From Inquilinus limosus_F (GTDB lineage: Bacteria > Pseudomonadota > Alphaproteobacteria > DSM-16000 > Inquilinaceae), in the NCBI RefSeq assembly GCF_051487185.1, contig NZ_JAHVDK010000016.1, positions 109,303-173,302 of the forward strand: a DNA stretch of 64,000 bases. Direction: 5' to 3'. The notes below the pieces were generated by a model. The model had not been told where the DNA came from and ran no database searches. It saw only the letters and a list, made by a program, of their open reading frames with translations. This document shows, piece by piece, positions 55,587 through 63,486 of the stretch; the first letter of the stretch is position 1, and every line of letters starts with the position of its first letter. A program made the position numbers and the translations under genes.

Positions 55587-57223
55587 CACCCCTTCTCGCC
55601 ATCGAGGATCTGCGCGTGCCGCTGCCGCCGGCGGCGCAGCGGCCGGATGCCGTCTCCGGCCTGTCGCTGGCGCTCGGCCGCGGCGAGATCCTCTGCGTCG
55701 TCGGCGAATCCGGCTCCGGCAAGTCGATGACCGCCCTGGCGGTGATGGGGCTGCTGCCGGCCAACCTGCCGGCGCCGAGCGGACGCGTGCTGTTCGAGGG
55801 CCGCGACCTGCTGGCCCTCGGCGAGCGCGAGCGGCGCGACGTCGCCGGCCGCCGCATCGCCATGATCTTCCAGGAGCCGAGCGCCGCCCTGAACCCGATC
55901 TACCGCGTCGGCGACCAGGTGGCCGAGGTCTTCCGGCTGCACACGAAGCTGTCGGCCGCGGAGATCCGTGAGCGCGTGCTGGCGCTGTTCCGCGAGGTGC
56001 GGCTGCCCGACCCGGAGCAGCTGTACCACAGCTATCCGCACCAGCTGTCCGGCGGGCAATGCCAACGGGTGATGATCGCGACGGCTCTGGCGCTGGACCC
56101 CGCCATCCTGATCGCCGACGAGCCGACCACCGCGCTCGACGTCACCACCCAGGCGCAGATCCTGCGGCTGATGCTGGATCTGCGGCAGCGGCACGGCACC
56201 GGCATCCTGTTCATCACCCATGATTTCGGCGTGGTTGCCGAGATCGCGGACCGGGTCGCGGTGATGCAGAACGGAAGGCTGGTCGAGGAAGGCCCGCGCG
56301 ACCAGGTGCTGCGCCGGCCGCAGGAGCCCTACACCCGCGACCTGCTGGCCGCGGTACCGATGCTGGAGCCGCGGCGCGCCCGGCCGGGGCTGGGCCCGGT
56401 CGCCCTCTCGGCCAAAGGCATCGCCAAGACCTTTCGCAAGGCCGGGCTGTTCGGCGGCGGCCGCAGCGTCAAGGCGGTGGACGGGGTCGATGTCGAGATC
56501 CGCCGCGGCGAGACCCTGGGGCTGGTCGGCGAATCCGGCTCCGGCAAATCCACCCTAGCGCAATGCGTCATCCGGCTGATCGAGCCCGAGCGCGGCGACA
56601 TCGTGCTGGCCGCCGGCTCCTTCTCCGCCCTCAAGGGCAAGGCGCTGCGGGCGGCGCGCCGGCGGGTGCAGATCGTGTTCCAGGATCCCTACAGCGCGCT
56701 CGATCCGCGGCAGAGCGTCGGCGCCGCCATCGCCGAGGGGCCGATCATCCATGGCGTCGACAAGACGGAGGCGCGGGAACGGGCGCTGCGGCTGCTGCAG
56801 GCCGTCGGTCTCGACGCCGAGGCGGCCGGCCGGTTCCCGCACGAATTCTCCGGCGGCCAGCGTCAGCGCATCTGCATCGCCCGGGCGCTGGCGATCGAGC
56901 CGGACCTGCTGATCGCCGACGAATCCGTCTCGGCGCTCGACGTCTCGGTCCAGGCGCAGATCCTCGACCTTCTCGCCGAAATTCAGCAGCGGCTCGGCTT
57001 CGCCATGCTGTTCATCACCCATGATTTGCGCGTGGCCAGCCGGATCTGCGACCGGATCGCCGTGATGCGCCAGGGCCGCATCGTCGAGGAGGGCGAGCCC
57101 GCCGCCCTCTTCGGCGCCCCGCGCGAGGCCTATACGCGCGAGCTGCTGTCGGCCGTGCCTGGACGCGATTGGGGCCGCGACGCTGCCGGGCCGGAAGGAA
57201 CAAGGCTGCATGAGAAAGTATGA
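55583..57223 (+). CDS. Fused dual ATPase (DppD-DppF) of a peptide-type ABC importer
   Basis: The 546-aa protein has two ATPase units. The first (about 1-265) has VVGESGSGKSMTALAVM, MIFQEPSAALNPIYR, LSGGQCQRVMIATAL (Cys in place of the usual Arg/Gln) and LIADEPTTALD. The second (about 275-540) has LVGESGSGKSTLAQCV, IVFQDPYSALDP, FSGGQRQRICIARAL and LLIADESVSALD, where Ser replaces Pro of the usual DEP. It starts by overlapping the creatininase gene and ends overlapping the RraA-like gene by 14 bp, so it lies in the middle of the enzyme operon. Confidence 0.92.
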   Translation: MTPLLAIEDLRVPLPPAAQRPDAVSGLSLALGRGEILCVVGESGSGKSMTALAVMGLLPANLPAPSGRVLFEGRDLLALGERERRDVAGRRIAMIFQEPSAALNPIYRVGDQVAEVFRLHTKLSAAEIRERVLALFREVRLPDPEQLYHSYPHQLSGGQCQRVMIATALALDPAILIADEPTTALDVTTQAQILRLMLDLRQRHGTGILFITHDFGVVAEIADRVAVMQNGRLVEEGPRDQVLRRPQEPYTRDLLAAVPMLEPRRARPGLGPVALSAKGIAKTFRKAGLFGGGRSVKAVDGVDVEIRRGETLGLVGESGSGKSTLAQCVIRLIEPERGDIVLAAGSFSALKGKALRAARRRVQIVFQDPYSALDPRQSVGAAIAEGPIIHGVDKTEARERALRLLQAVGLDAEAAGRFPHEFSGGQRQRICIARALAIEPDLLIADESVSALDVSVQAQILDLLAEIQQRLGFAMLFITHDLRVASRICDRIAVMRQGRIVEEGEPAALFGAPREAYTRELLSAVPGRDWGRDAAGPEGTRLHEKV

Positions 57224-57893
57224 GATCGGTGCCGTGCCGCCGCAGATCGCCCCGGCCCTGGCCGAGAAGCTGGCCCGGGTCGAGATCGCCACGATCGGTC
57301 ATTTCCGCCATCGCGGCTTCGTGCACCGCGGCATCGCGCCGCTGCAGCCGGTTCGGGGAACCCTGGTCGGCACCGCGGTGACGCTCGCCATCCCCGGCAC
57401 GGATTCGACCCTGCTGCACCATGCCATCGGCCTGCTGCGGCCGGGCGACGTGCTGGTGATCGACCGGCTCGGCGACGACCGCCACGCCTGCCTCGGCGGC
57501 GGCGTCGCCCGGGCGGCGCAGCGGGCCGGCGCGGTGGCGGTCGTGCTCGACGGCCCCTGCACCGATCCCGAGGAGATCCGCGAGGCCGGGCTGCCGGTCT
57601 GGTGCCGCGGCGCCTCCGCCATCACCACCCGGCTGAACGACCTGGGCGGGGCTCTGAACCTGCCGATCGCCTGCGGCAACGTCCCGGTGCTGCCGGGCGA
57701 CGCCGTCCTGGCCGACGCCACCGGCGTGCTGGTCCTGCCGCCCGGCGAGGCCGAGGCGGCGGCCGATGAGGCGATCGCCCGCGAGGCCCGCATCGCCGAA
57801 CGCCAGGCCCGCGCCCAAGCCGGGCAGAAGCTGGGCGACATCTCCGGTGCCAGCCGCCTGGTCGCCGCCGATCAGGAGGCTGACCATGGCTGA
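57210..57893 (+). CDS. RraA-like / HMG aldolase-family protein
   Basis: The 227-aa RraA-fold protein has the motif GGGVARAAQRAGAVAVVLDG (about residues 96-115) followed by PCTDPEEIREAGLPVWCRG. In pyruvate-type aldolases of the family the segment is DGxxRD, where Arg and Asp bind substrate and metal; here it reads DGPCTD, so Arg is replaced by Thr while Asp is kept. Catalysis may therefore differ or be lost. Known members act as 4-hydroxy-4-methyl-2-oxoglutarate aldolase, oxaloacetate decarboxylase or RNase E inhibitor. It overlaps the ATPase gene and is followed by the gamma-glutamyltransferase-like gene (8-bp overlap). Confidence 0.82.
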   Translation: MRKYEIGAVPPQIAPALAEKLARVEIATIGHFRHRGFVHRGIAPLQPVRGTLVGTAVTLAIPGTDSTLLHHAIGLLRPGDVLVIDRLGDDRHACLGGGVARAAQRAGAVAVVLDGPCTDPEEIREAGLPVWCRGASAITTRLNDLGGALNLPIACGNVPVLPGDAVLADATGVLVLPPGEAEAAADEAIAREARIAERQARAQAGQKLGDISGASRLVAADQEADHG

Positions 57894-59442
57894 TCCCCGC
57901 TTCGCCGCCGCCCGGGTCGAGCGCTGGCAGATGCGCAAGCCGGCCGCCGCCGGGCCACACGGCGTCGTCACGTCCCAGCACTACGCCGCCGCCGAGGCCG
58001 GCGCCGCGGTGCTGGAGGCCGGCGGCAACGCCGTCGACGCGGCGGTGACCGGCGCCTTGGTGCTGCAGACGGTCGAGCCCTGGATGAGCGGCCTTGGCGC
58101 CTGCGGCTATCTGATGGTGGCGGAGCCGGACGGGAGGGTCGAGGTGGTGGAGTTCACCGGCCGCGCGCCGCAGCGCTTCGACCCCGAGGCCTATCGGCCG
58201 GCCCCAGAGGGATCCGTCACCTTCCTCGGCATGCCGGCCTCGGCCGGCCAGGCCAATGTACGCGGCTATACCGCAGCGGTGGTGCCCGGCTGCATCCGCG
58301 GCCTGGCCGAAGCGCTGCGGCGCTTCGGCACGATCGGCTTCGACCGGGCGCTGGCCCCGGCGATCGAACGGGCCCGCAAGGGCATGACCGTCGACTGGCA
58401 TGCCACGCTCGCCATCGCCATGGCCGAATCCGATCTGCGGCGCGACGTCGGCGCCCGCGCCGTGCTGATGCCCGGCGACGCGGTGCCGGAGCCGGAGACC
58501 GTGCTGCCGCTGCCGCGGCTCGCCGAAACGCTGCAACGGCTGGCCGATGCCGGGCCGGAGGATTTCTACACCGGCCGGATCGCCGAGCGTCTGGCCGAGG
58601 ACCTGCGCCGCGGCGGCAGCTTCATCACCGCGGAGGATCTGGCCGCCTACCGGCCGAGCGTCTATTCGGCATCCGCCGCCGAGATCGCCGGCCGGCGCGT
58701 CCATGTCGCCGGCGAGACCAGCGGCGGCCGCCGGCTGCACGATGCGCTCCGCCATTTCGACGCGCAGCGCGGCGCCGGTCCGCTCGATCCCGGCTTCTAC
58801 ACGGCGATGACGGCGTCGCTCCGCGACGCCTTCGCCGCCCATCGCGGGCGGCTGACCCCGGCCGAGCTGAGCACGACCTCCAGCACCACCCAGCTCAACG
58901 CCGCCGACCGCGACGGAAGGATGGTGGCGCTGACCTTTACCCTCTTGAACCGCTTCGGCGCCCGGGTGCTGTCGCCCGCGACCGGCGTGCTGCTGAACAA
59001 CGGCATGGCCTGGTTCGACCCGCGGCCGGGCCGGGCCAACAGCCTGCGGCCGGGCGCCCTCGGTCCGAACAACATGTGCCCGGTGGCGATCACCGATGCG
59101 GACGGCCCCTTCGCCGTGCTCGGCGCCTCCGGCGGCAACCAGATCGTGCCGGCGCTGGCCCAGGTTTCGGCGATGCTGCTGCATGCCGGGATGAGCGTCG
59201 AGGACGCGCTGAACGCGCCGCGGATCAATGCCGGGCCGACCGCCGGGATTACCGTCGATATCGATCTGCCGGAGGATTGCGTCGCCGCGCTGGAACCGCT
59301 GGGCCCGATCCGCCCGGCCCAGCGGGCGGTCTATCCTCGCCCCTTCGCCTCGCCCTCGGCCATCGCCCGGAAGGGCGGCGGCTTCACCGGCATGGCCGAC
59401 ACCACCTACCCAGCCTCCCAGGCCACCGCCGCGACCCGCTGA
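57886..59442 (+). CDS. Gamma-glutamyltransferase-family protein
   Basis: The 518-aa protein is of the Ntn-hydrolase gamma-glutamyltransferase family. The N-terminal GPHGVVTSQHYAAAEAGAAV, LEAGGNAVDAAVTGALVLQT and VEPWMSGLGACGYLMVAE parts match. The autoprocessing/nucleophile site is STTQLNAADRDGRMVALTF (Thr before Gln), close to the TTHxSVVDxDG consensus. C-terminal GASGGNQIVPALAQ is also typical. No signal peptide is seen, so it is probably cytosolic, unlike common periplasmic enzymes. Its start overlaps the RraA-like stop. Beside a binding protein, a creatininase-family protein and an N-formylglutamate amidohydrolase-like gene, it may process an imported gamma-glutamyl compound. Confidence 0.85.
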   Translation: MADPRFAAARVERWQMRKPAAAGPHGVVTSQHYAAAEAGAAVLEAGGNAVDAAVTGALVLQTVEPWMSGLGACGYLMVAEPDGRVEVVEFTGRAPQRFDPEAYRPAPEGSVTFLGMPASAGQANVRGYTAAVVPGCIRGLAEALRRFGTIGFDRALAPAIERARKGMTVDWHATLAIAMAESDLRRDVGARAVLMPGDAVPEPETVLPLPRLAETLQRLADAGPEDFYTGRIAERLAEDLRRGGSFITAEDLAAYRPSVYSASAAEIAGRRVHVAGETSGGRRLHDALRHFDAQRGAGPLDPGFYTAMTASLRDAFAAHRGRLTPAELSTTSSTTQLNAADRDGRMVALTFTLLNRFGARVLSPATGVLLNNGMAWFDPRPGRANSLRPGALGPNNMCPVAITDADGPFAVLGASGGNQIVPALAQVSAMLLHAGMSVEDALNAPRINAGPTAGITVDIDLPEDCVAALEPLGPIRPAQRAVYPRPFASPSAIARKGGGFTGMADTTYPASQATAATR

Positions 59443-59452
59443 CCGATCCACG

Positions 59453-60331
59453 ATGACCCAGCCCGCCCGCATCGACGCCGTCGAGATCGACGGCGTCCTC
59501 ACCGTCGTCCCGCCGCGCGGCACGCCGAGCCCGATGGTCTTCGACAGCCCGCATAGCGGGCTGATGCTGCCGGAAGACTTCCGTCCGGCGGTGCCGCCCG
59601 AGCTGGTGCACATCGCCGCCGACACCCATGTCGACGCGCTGTTCGACTTCGCCCCCGATCTCGGCGCGCCCTTTCTGGTCGCGCATTTCCCGCGCAGCTT
59701 CCTCGACGTGAATCGTTCGCTGCTCGACGTGGATCTGGAGCTGGTCGAGGGCGGCTGGCCGCATCCGGTGCGCGACAGCGCCTCGGCCCGGCGCGGCATG
59801 GGACTGATCTGGCGTTACGCCTGGGGCGACGAGCCGATGTACGACCGGCGCCCGACCGTGGCCGAGGTCGAGGCCCGGATCGAGCGCTACTGGCGGCCCT
59901 ATCACGACCGGCTGCGCGGCCTGCTCGACGCGGTGCACGGCGCCTTCGGCCGAGTCTACCATGTCAACTGCCATTCCATGCCGGCCTTCGGCCATGCGCT
60001 GTCGCCCGACCCGGCCGGCACGGCGCGGCCCGACTTCGTGCTCGGCGACTATGACGGGGCCAGCTGCGAGCCCGGCTTCGTGCAGCTCGCTGCCGAGACG
60101 CTGCGCGGCCTCGGCTATTCGGTCTCGCTCAACGTGCCGTTCCGCGGCGCCGAGCTGATCTCGGCCTATTCCGATCCGGTGCGCGGCCGCCACAGCCTGC
60201 AGATCGAGATCAACCGCCGGCTCTATATGGACGAGGACAGCCGCGAGCGCACCGCCGGCTTCGCGGCGCTGCGCGGTCATCTGGAGGCGCTGGGTCGGGT
60301 GCTGCGCGACTACGCGGCAAACCGGCCCTAG
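59453..60331 (+). CDS. N-formylglutamate amidohydrolase-family protein
   Basis: The 292-aa FGase-fold protein has the N-terminal FDSPHSGLMLPEDF, ADTHVDALFDFAPDLG, SFLDVNR and the metal-site HVNCHSMPAFG (about 168-178), then LQIEINRRLYMDE near the end. HutG-type enzymes remove formyl from N-formylglutamate in histidine breakdown, but many family members act on other N-acyl amino acids. It is 10 bp after the gamma-glutamyltransferase-like gene and the last enzyme of the importer operon. No hut genes are nearby. Confidence 0.88.
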   Translation: MTQPARIDAVEIDGVLTVVPPRGTPSPMVFDSPHSGLMLPEDFRPAVPPELVHIAADTHVDALFDFAPDLGAPFLVAHFPRSFLDVNRSLLDVDLELVEGGWPHPVRDSASARRGMGLIWRYAWGDEPMYDRRPTVAEVEARIERYWRPYHDRLRGLLDAVHGAFGRVYHVNCHSMPAFGHALSPDPAGTARPDFVLGDYDGASCEPGFVQLAAETLRGLGYSVSLNVPFRGAELISAYSDPVRGRHSLQIEINRRLYMDEDSRERTAGFAALRGHLEALGRVLRDYAANRP

Positions 60332-60336
60332 CAGTG

Positions 60337-60357
60337 CGCGCCGCGGCCAGCGGCGCG
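60337..60357. terminator. GC-rich hairpin between convergent genes
   Basis: CGCGCCGC (60337-60344) pairs with GCGGCGCG (60350-60357) across a 5-nt loop, just after the stop at 60331 and before the convergent nucleotidyltransferase stop at 60418. A TTTT follows about 20 bases later. It may terminate one or both transcripts. Confidence 0.4.
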
Positions 60358-60417
60358 TCGATGGCCGGAAGGTTTTCATCACGGCTCAAAAGCGAGCTGC
60401 GGGGTTGCGGCGAGCAG

Positions 60418-61473
60418 CTATAGCTTGGGGCCGAGATGAATGCCCATCAGGGCCTCTGCGATCTCGCGGCGCCCCTGCATGAGCTTTCGGAACACCCGCG
60501 GCGCAAAATCCTTGGCGGTGAACCGCGGACAATCCTTCGTTCGGACGCGCCGGCCGAGCCAGGCCGCAGCCCCCGCGAACCGCAAGGGCATGGCCAAACG
60601 GGGGTGACGGATCTGGGCCATCCTTCGCCAGTGCTGAACCTTCGGCACTAGAGTCCGGCACAGAGCGTCAGGGATCGGCACCTCGAACAACTCGCGCAAG
60701 GCCAGCAGCTGTGTCCGGAATGCATTCTGCTGCAGCCGACCCGGCAAAAGCCGGGAAAGGTGGAACCAGTCGATGCTCTGCGGCGTCTGCGCAAGTTTTG
60801 CGAGGTCATGGAGATGGCGCAGATCGATGGTGCCACGCCAATAATCCCCGTCCTTGATCAAGTCGTGCACGATCAGGTTCAGCGCCCGGAGGGTGGGCGA
60901 CGGCAGCCGCGCTTGCGCGGCGTCTCGCAGGACGGCCGAGAAATGCGCTGCGTCCATGAGCGATGAACCATACAGACCGCTGACGGTCCCGGCACTGTGC
61001 AGCTCGAGCATTCCGGCGTCCTGTGGCCGCCAGACGCCATGCTCCCCCTCCGCCGTGCGGTAGCCCAGCCCGGCGAGCACGGTGTCCGCGACAGGCTTCT
61101 CCGCTTCCTGCACCAGCAGATCCAGATCGCTCATCATCCGGGCACCGAGAGTCCGCTCGGAGGCGGAGAAGATGATTCCCGCCCCCTTCAACAGGATCGG
61201 CTGAATGCCTGATCGGTTCAGGGCGGCGACCGCCTCGACCAGCTGACCCCGCAGCAGGAGATTGCGTTGGCGGTTGCGGTCATGAATGAAGGCGAGATAG
61301 TCGCGCGCATCGGCAGGCAATGCCGAAAGCCCGCCGCAACCGTCGAGGGCGACGAACAGAGCCGGCGTCATCCAGCACTGGCTGGCGACCTCGATCACCG
61401 AAAACCAGTCGGCGTCGACCGGAGGCGTTTCGCGCAGAGCGAGGATCAGCGTTTCCGGAGGCGTCCTGCTCAT
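60418..61473 (-). CDS. Nucleotidyltransferase family protein (PqqD/HprK-associated type)
   Basis: The 351-aa protein matches uncharacterised nucleotidyltransferases: LLKGAGIIFSASERTLGARM followed by MSDLDLLV, where K96-G97 and D116/D118 form the nucleotide and metal site, then a helical C-terminal half. I start at ATG 61473, which overlaps the upstream stop (ATGA); an in-frame ATG at 61479 is two codons longer. Such genes are found beside PqqD and HPr-kinase-like genes in several RiPP-like clusters; in lasso peptide loci (paeninodin type) an HprK homologue phosphorylates the peptide and a nucleotidyltransferase can extend the modification. Here it would act on the small peptide encoded at 62786-63001. 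Substrate and reaction are unproved. Confidence 0.75.
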   Translation of the reverse strand: MSRTPPETLILALRETPPVDADWFSVIEVASQCWMTPALFVALDGCGGLSALPADARDYLAFIHDRNRQRNLLLRGQLVEAVAALNRSGIQPILLKGAGIIFSASERTLGARMMSDLDLLVQEAEKPVADTVLAGLGYRTAEGEHGVWRPQDAGMLELHSAGTVSGLYGSSLMDAAHFSAVLRDAAQARLPSPTLRALNLIVHDLIKDGDYWRGTIDLRHLHDLAKLAQTPQSIDWFHLSRLLPGRLQQNAFRTQLLALRELFEVPIPDALCRTLVPKVQHWRRMAQIRHPRLAMPLRFAGAAAWLGRRVRTKDCPRFTAKDFAPRVFRKLMQGRREIAEALMGIHLGPKL

Positions 61474-62627
61474 GGACATGTCTGCCGCAATTCGTGGACC
61501 GCGTCGTCGAGATCCGCATAGCTGAGGACAAGGCATTCCGCGCCGGCCATCGCCTCGGCCAGCAGGCCGAATGCGGGTGCGGAAAGCCGCCGTCCGGGTG
61601 CCGTCGCCTCCGCCAGAATGGCCCGTATCGCCTCGATCCGGTCCAGATGCGTCAGCGCGGCCGGCCCGTGGGATCGCCGGCGAAGCAGCACCACCCATCC
61701 CAGGCGCAGCGGTTCGGTGACCGGCGGAGCCGCGGGCGGCAGGTAGCGCACATATTGATCGTCGGACCGGCGAAAGATCCGCAGATCTTCCAGATCCGGC
61801 CTGATTCCGGACACCAGAGGCCAGGCGCCCGATTTGACCGACGCGGCGAACGGCACGCCCATCACCCGGCCGGTCGGCGTCAGGAGGGCAATGTCGTCAC
61901 CGGCGTAGCCGAAGCCGCGATGGGCCAGCGCCACTGCCAGCGTCGTCTTCCCCGCGCCCGGCTCGCCGCACAGGAGCAGCATCCGCCGACGGCACGCCAG
62001 CGACGCCGCATGGATCGCGATCGAATAGTCGGCATGGGCGAGGACGTCGTCCGTCAGCTGCGCCTTCAGGGCCGGCAGGATTCCATCCAGGTCGGAGATG
62101 CCGATCTCCCTTCCGCCCGCCCGGAGCCGAAACCGGTCTCCCGCTGCCTCGGTCGAGAGCGACAGGCTGACGACCGAGCGGCCATTTGTGTCCGAACCTC
62201 CGGCGTGCAGATGGGCAAAGGCCGGGGCTGCGAGCCGGGCGAGCGCGTCGCTTGCATGGTGGATCTCGATCAACAACCCCGCGATGCGGATGAGCTGCCG
62301 CCGGTCAGTCGACCGTGACGCGATTGGCCCGGCGGCCTCGCCGCCGGCCGGGATGACGAGGCCGAGCCGGCGCCATTCGGACAGGATCTCCCGCACATAA
62401 CTGCCGGCAGCCCCGGGCGGGACCCCGAGATCCACCAACCCGCCCACAACAGCTGCCGGTAGATGCCCCTCTCCCAGACGGCACCATATATAGGCCGCCA
62501 TGTCGTTCAGCTCGTATATTTCCTGTCGCGCTTCGCTGAACACGAGCTTGCGCCCGTCCATGACGGCAAAGCCAGTTCCTTCCGCGGTGATAAAATTCGC
62601 CGGGATGGCATCGCTTGCGATGGACAT
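61470..62627 (-). CDS. PqqD-domain / HPr-kinase-like fusion protein
   Basis: The 385-aa protein has an N-terminal PqqD-like part (about 10-95: FITAEGTGFAVMDGRKLVFS, YELNDMAAYIWCRLGEG, GSYVREILSEWRRLGLVI), which in RiPP systems binds leader peptides. From about 110 it is HPr-kinase-like, with Walker A LCGEPGAGKTTLAVAL (about 216-231) and YAGDDIALL (about 236-244) where HprK has its catalytic Asp pair. A typical HPr kinase recognises HPr and phosphorylates Ser; here a PqqD recognition domain is fused instead. ATG 62627 follows GAGGAA with 9-10 nt; a TTG at 62657 is a possible earlier start. It overlaps the nucleotidyltransferase by 4 bp. Confidence 0.78.
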   Translation of the reverse strand: MSIASDAIPANFITAEGTGFAVMDGRKLVFSEARQEIYELNDMAAYIWCRLGEGHLPAAVVGGLVDLGVPPGAAGSYVREILSEWRRLGLVIPAGGEAAGPIASRSTDRRQLIRIAGLLIEIHHASDALARLAAPAFAHLHAGGSDTNGRSVVSLSLSTEAAGDRFRLRAGGREIGISDLDGILPALKAQLTDDVLAHADYSIAIHAASLACRRRMLLLCGEPGAGKTTLAVALAHRGFGYAGDDIALLTPTGRVMGVPFAASVKSGAWPLVSGIRPDLEDLRIFRRSDDQYVRYLPPAAPPVTEPLRLGWVVLLRRRSHGPAALTHLDRIEAIRAILAEATAPGRRLSAPAFGLLAEAMAGAECLVLSYADLDDAVHELRQTCP

Positions 62628-62640
62628 CCCGGCGATTTCC

Positions 62641-62769
62641 TCAGCTGATCGAGCCAATCGGAACGTCCCAAAGAAGACTCAGGAGCCGTTCCAGAAGGCC
62701 ACCGCCTCGACCCGGCGGAGCCCCGCTGTGGTCCGGTCGGATGCCATTGTGCCAAGCAAATTCGGCCAT
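62641..62769 (-). CDS. Possible 42-residue small protein between peptide and kinase genes
   Basis: ATG 62769 to TGA 62641 gives 42 residues, beginning MAEFAWHNGIRPDHSG and ending LLERLLSLLWDVPIGSIS. It lies 16 bp after the stop of the collagen-like peptide gene, and its TGA overlaps the GAGGAA Shine-Dalgarno of the kinase gene, a spacing typical of real coupled genes. The C-terminal half is a short amphipathic hydrophobic helix. No homology is recognised and the Shine-Dalgarno (GAGG, 14 nt upstream) is weak, so it could be non-coding. An alternative overlapping frame begins MPWPNLLGTMASD. Confidence 0.35.
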   Translation of the reverse strand: MAEFAWHNGIRPDHSGAPPGRGGGLLERLLSLLWDVPIGSIS

Positions 62770-62785
62770 GGCATCAGCGCCAGCC

Positions 62786-63001
62786 TCATTTGGGCTTGCC
62801 AGGCTTGCCGGGTCTTCCAGGCCTCCCGGGCCGTCCCGGCTTCCCGCCGGACTTCGCGATCGCCTCCGACGACAAGCTGGTCGACAGCAGCATCGTGACT
62901 GCCGGCGGCGTGATGACGGCGAAGCGGCCGCATTTGGCAAGGAAGGCGCGTCGATCCGCCGTCGCGTCGGCCGGTCCGAGTTCTTCAGGATAGTTTTCCA
63001 T
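62786..63001 (-). CDS. 71-residue Tat/TPPAVTMLLS-type peptide with a GKP/GRP collagen-like tail
   Basis: The 71-aa product has an acidic N terminus (MENYPEELGPADATAD), a twin-arginine-like DRRAFLAKCGRF (about 16-27, one Cys at 24), a hydrophobic ITPPAVTMLLSTSLSS (about 30-45) and then GKPGRPGRPGRPGKPGKP (53-70) ending in Lys. Small proteins with an RRxFLxxCGxxAxxTPPAxTxLLS core are often encoded beside PqqD/HprK-type genes in alphaproteobacteria, by my recollection. The tail has six Gly-X-Pro triplets with X always Lys or Arg, so it is collagen-like and strongly cationic. It is the first gene of a four-gene minus-strand operon and the obvious candidate substrate. Start 62999-63001 has a weak AGGG 10 nt upstream. 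Confidence 0.7.
   Translation of the reverse strand: MENYPEELGPADATADRRAFLAKCGRFAVITPPAVTMLLSTSLSSEAIAKSGGKPGRPGRPGRPGKPGKPK
62794..62846 (-). repeat. Short 9-bp repeat tract encoding Gly-Lys/Arg-Pro triplets
   Basis: The tail of the peptide gene is a run of six near-identical 9-bp units (GGC AAG/CGG/AGA CCN and synonyms) encoding GKP or GRP. Synonymous changes between units show it is not a recent perfect expansion. The tract could still vary in copy number by slippage. Confidence 0.6.
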
Positions 63002-63486
63002 GGTCGTCAGGCCCTGTTCATTGTCATTCGGCTTTTGAAGACAAGGCTACGGTCCGGCGATAAACGTTACATGAGGTAAACGCCACGAGATCATTTGATA
63101 ACAAGACTACGCGCGGGATCAGTTGCCGAACAATTGACACCTTCAGCGATGATCACCAACCGGATCCATATTTTTTGGTGGAATGGCGCACCACCGAAAG
63201 ACGTAGCGGCGGATCCCTTCATCAGTCGGCGGGATCTTGGCGTCGACGGCGCTGACGTTGCTGCCCGGCTCGGCTGGGTCCGAGCAGAGCTCAGGGAAGG
63301 ATTGCCGAGGCCATCGCCCGCTACTGCGAAAGGTCAGCTTCAACACACAAAGCATTTGCGCATATCGTATGAAACTGATTTCAGATGCCAAGGATATCTG
63401 CCTTCTCCTCGGCAATATGACGAGCCTTTCTCGTTAAATCGGTCCTGAATGACAGTGAATTTCTTCAATCCCTCCGGCTCGTCCTC
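63002..63486. other. Intergenic region upstream of the peptide operon, no gene recognised
   Basis: The region between the peptide gene and the small ORF before glmS is less GC-rich than the rest of the window. Open frames exist on both strands (63095-63448 plus, 63143-63415 minus) but show no domain, no Shine-Dalgarno and no normal codon bias. It probably holds the promoter of the minus-strand peptide operon. No clear -35/-10 was fixed. Confidence 0.45.

Noticed and set aside
62794..62846. CRISPR-like array at the short repeat tract
   Set aside because: Units are 9 bp, contiguous, in frame and coding for Gly-X-Pro; there are no spacers.
63095..63448. Plus and minus frames in the region before glmS
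   Set aside because: No family, no Shine-Dalgarno and codon composition unlike the neighbours, so I treat them as non-coding.
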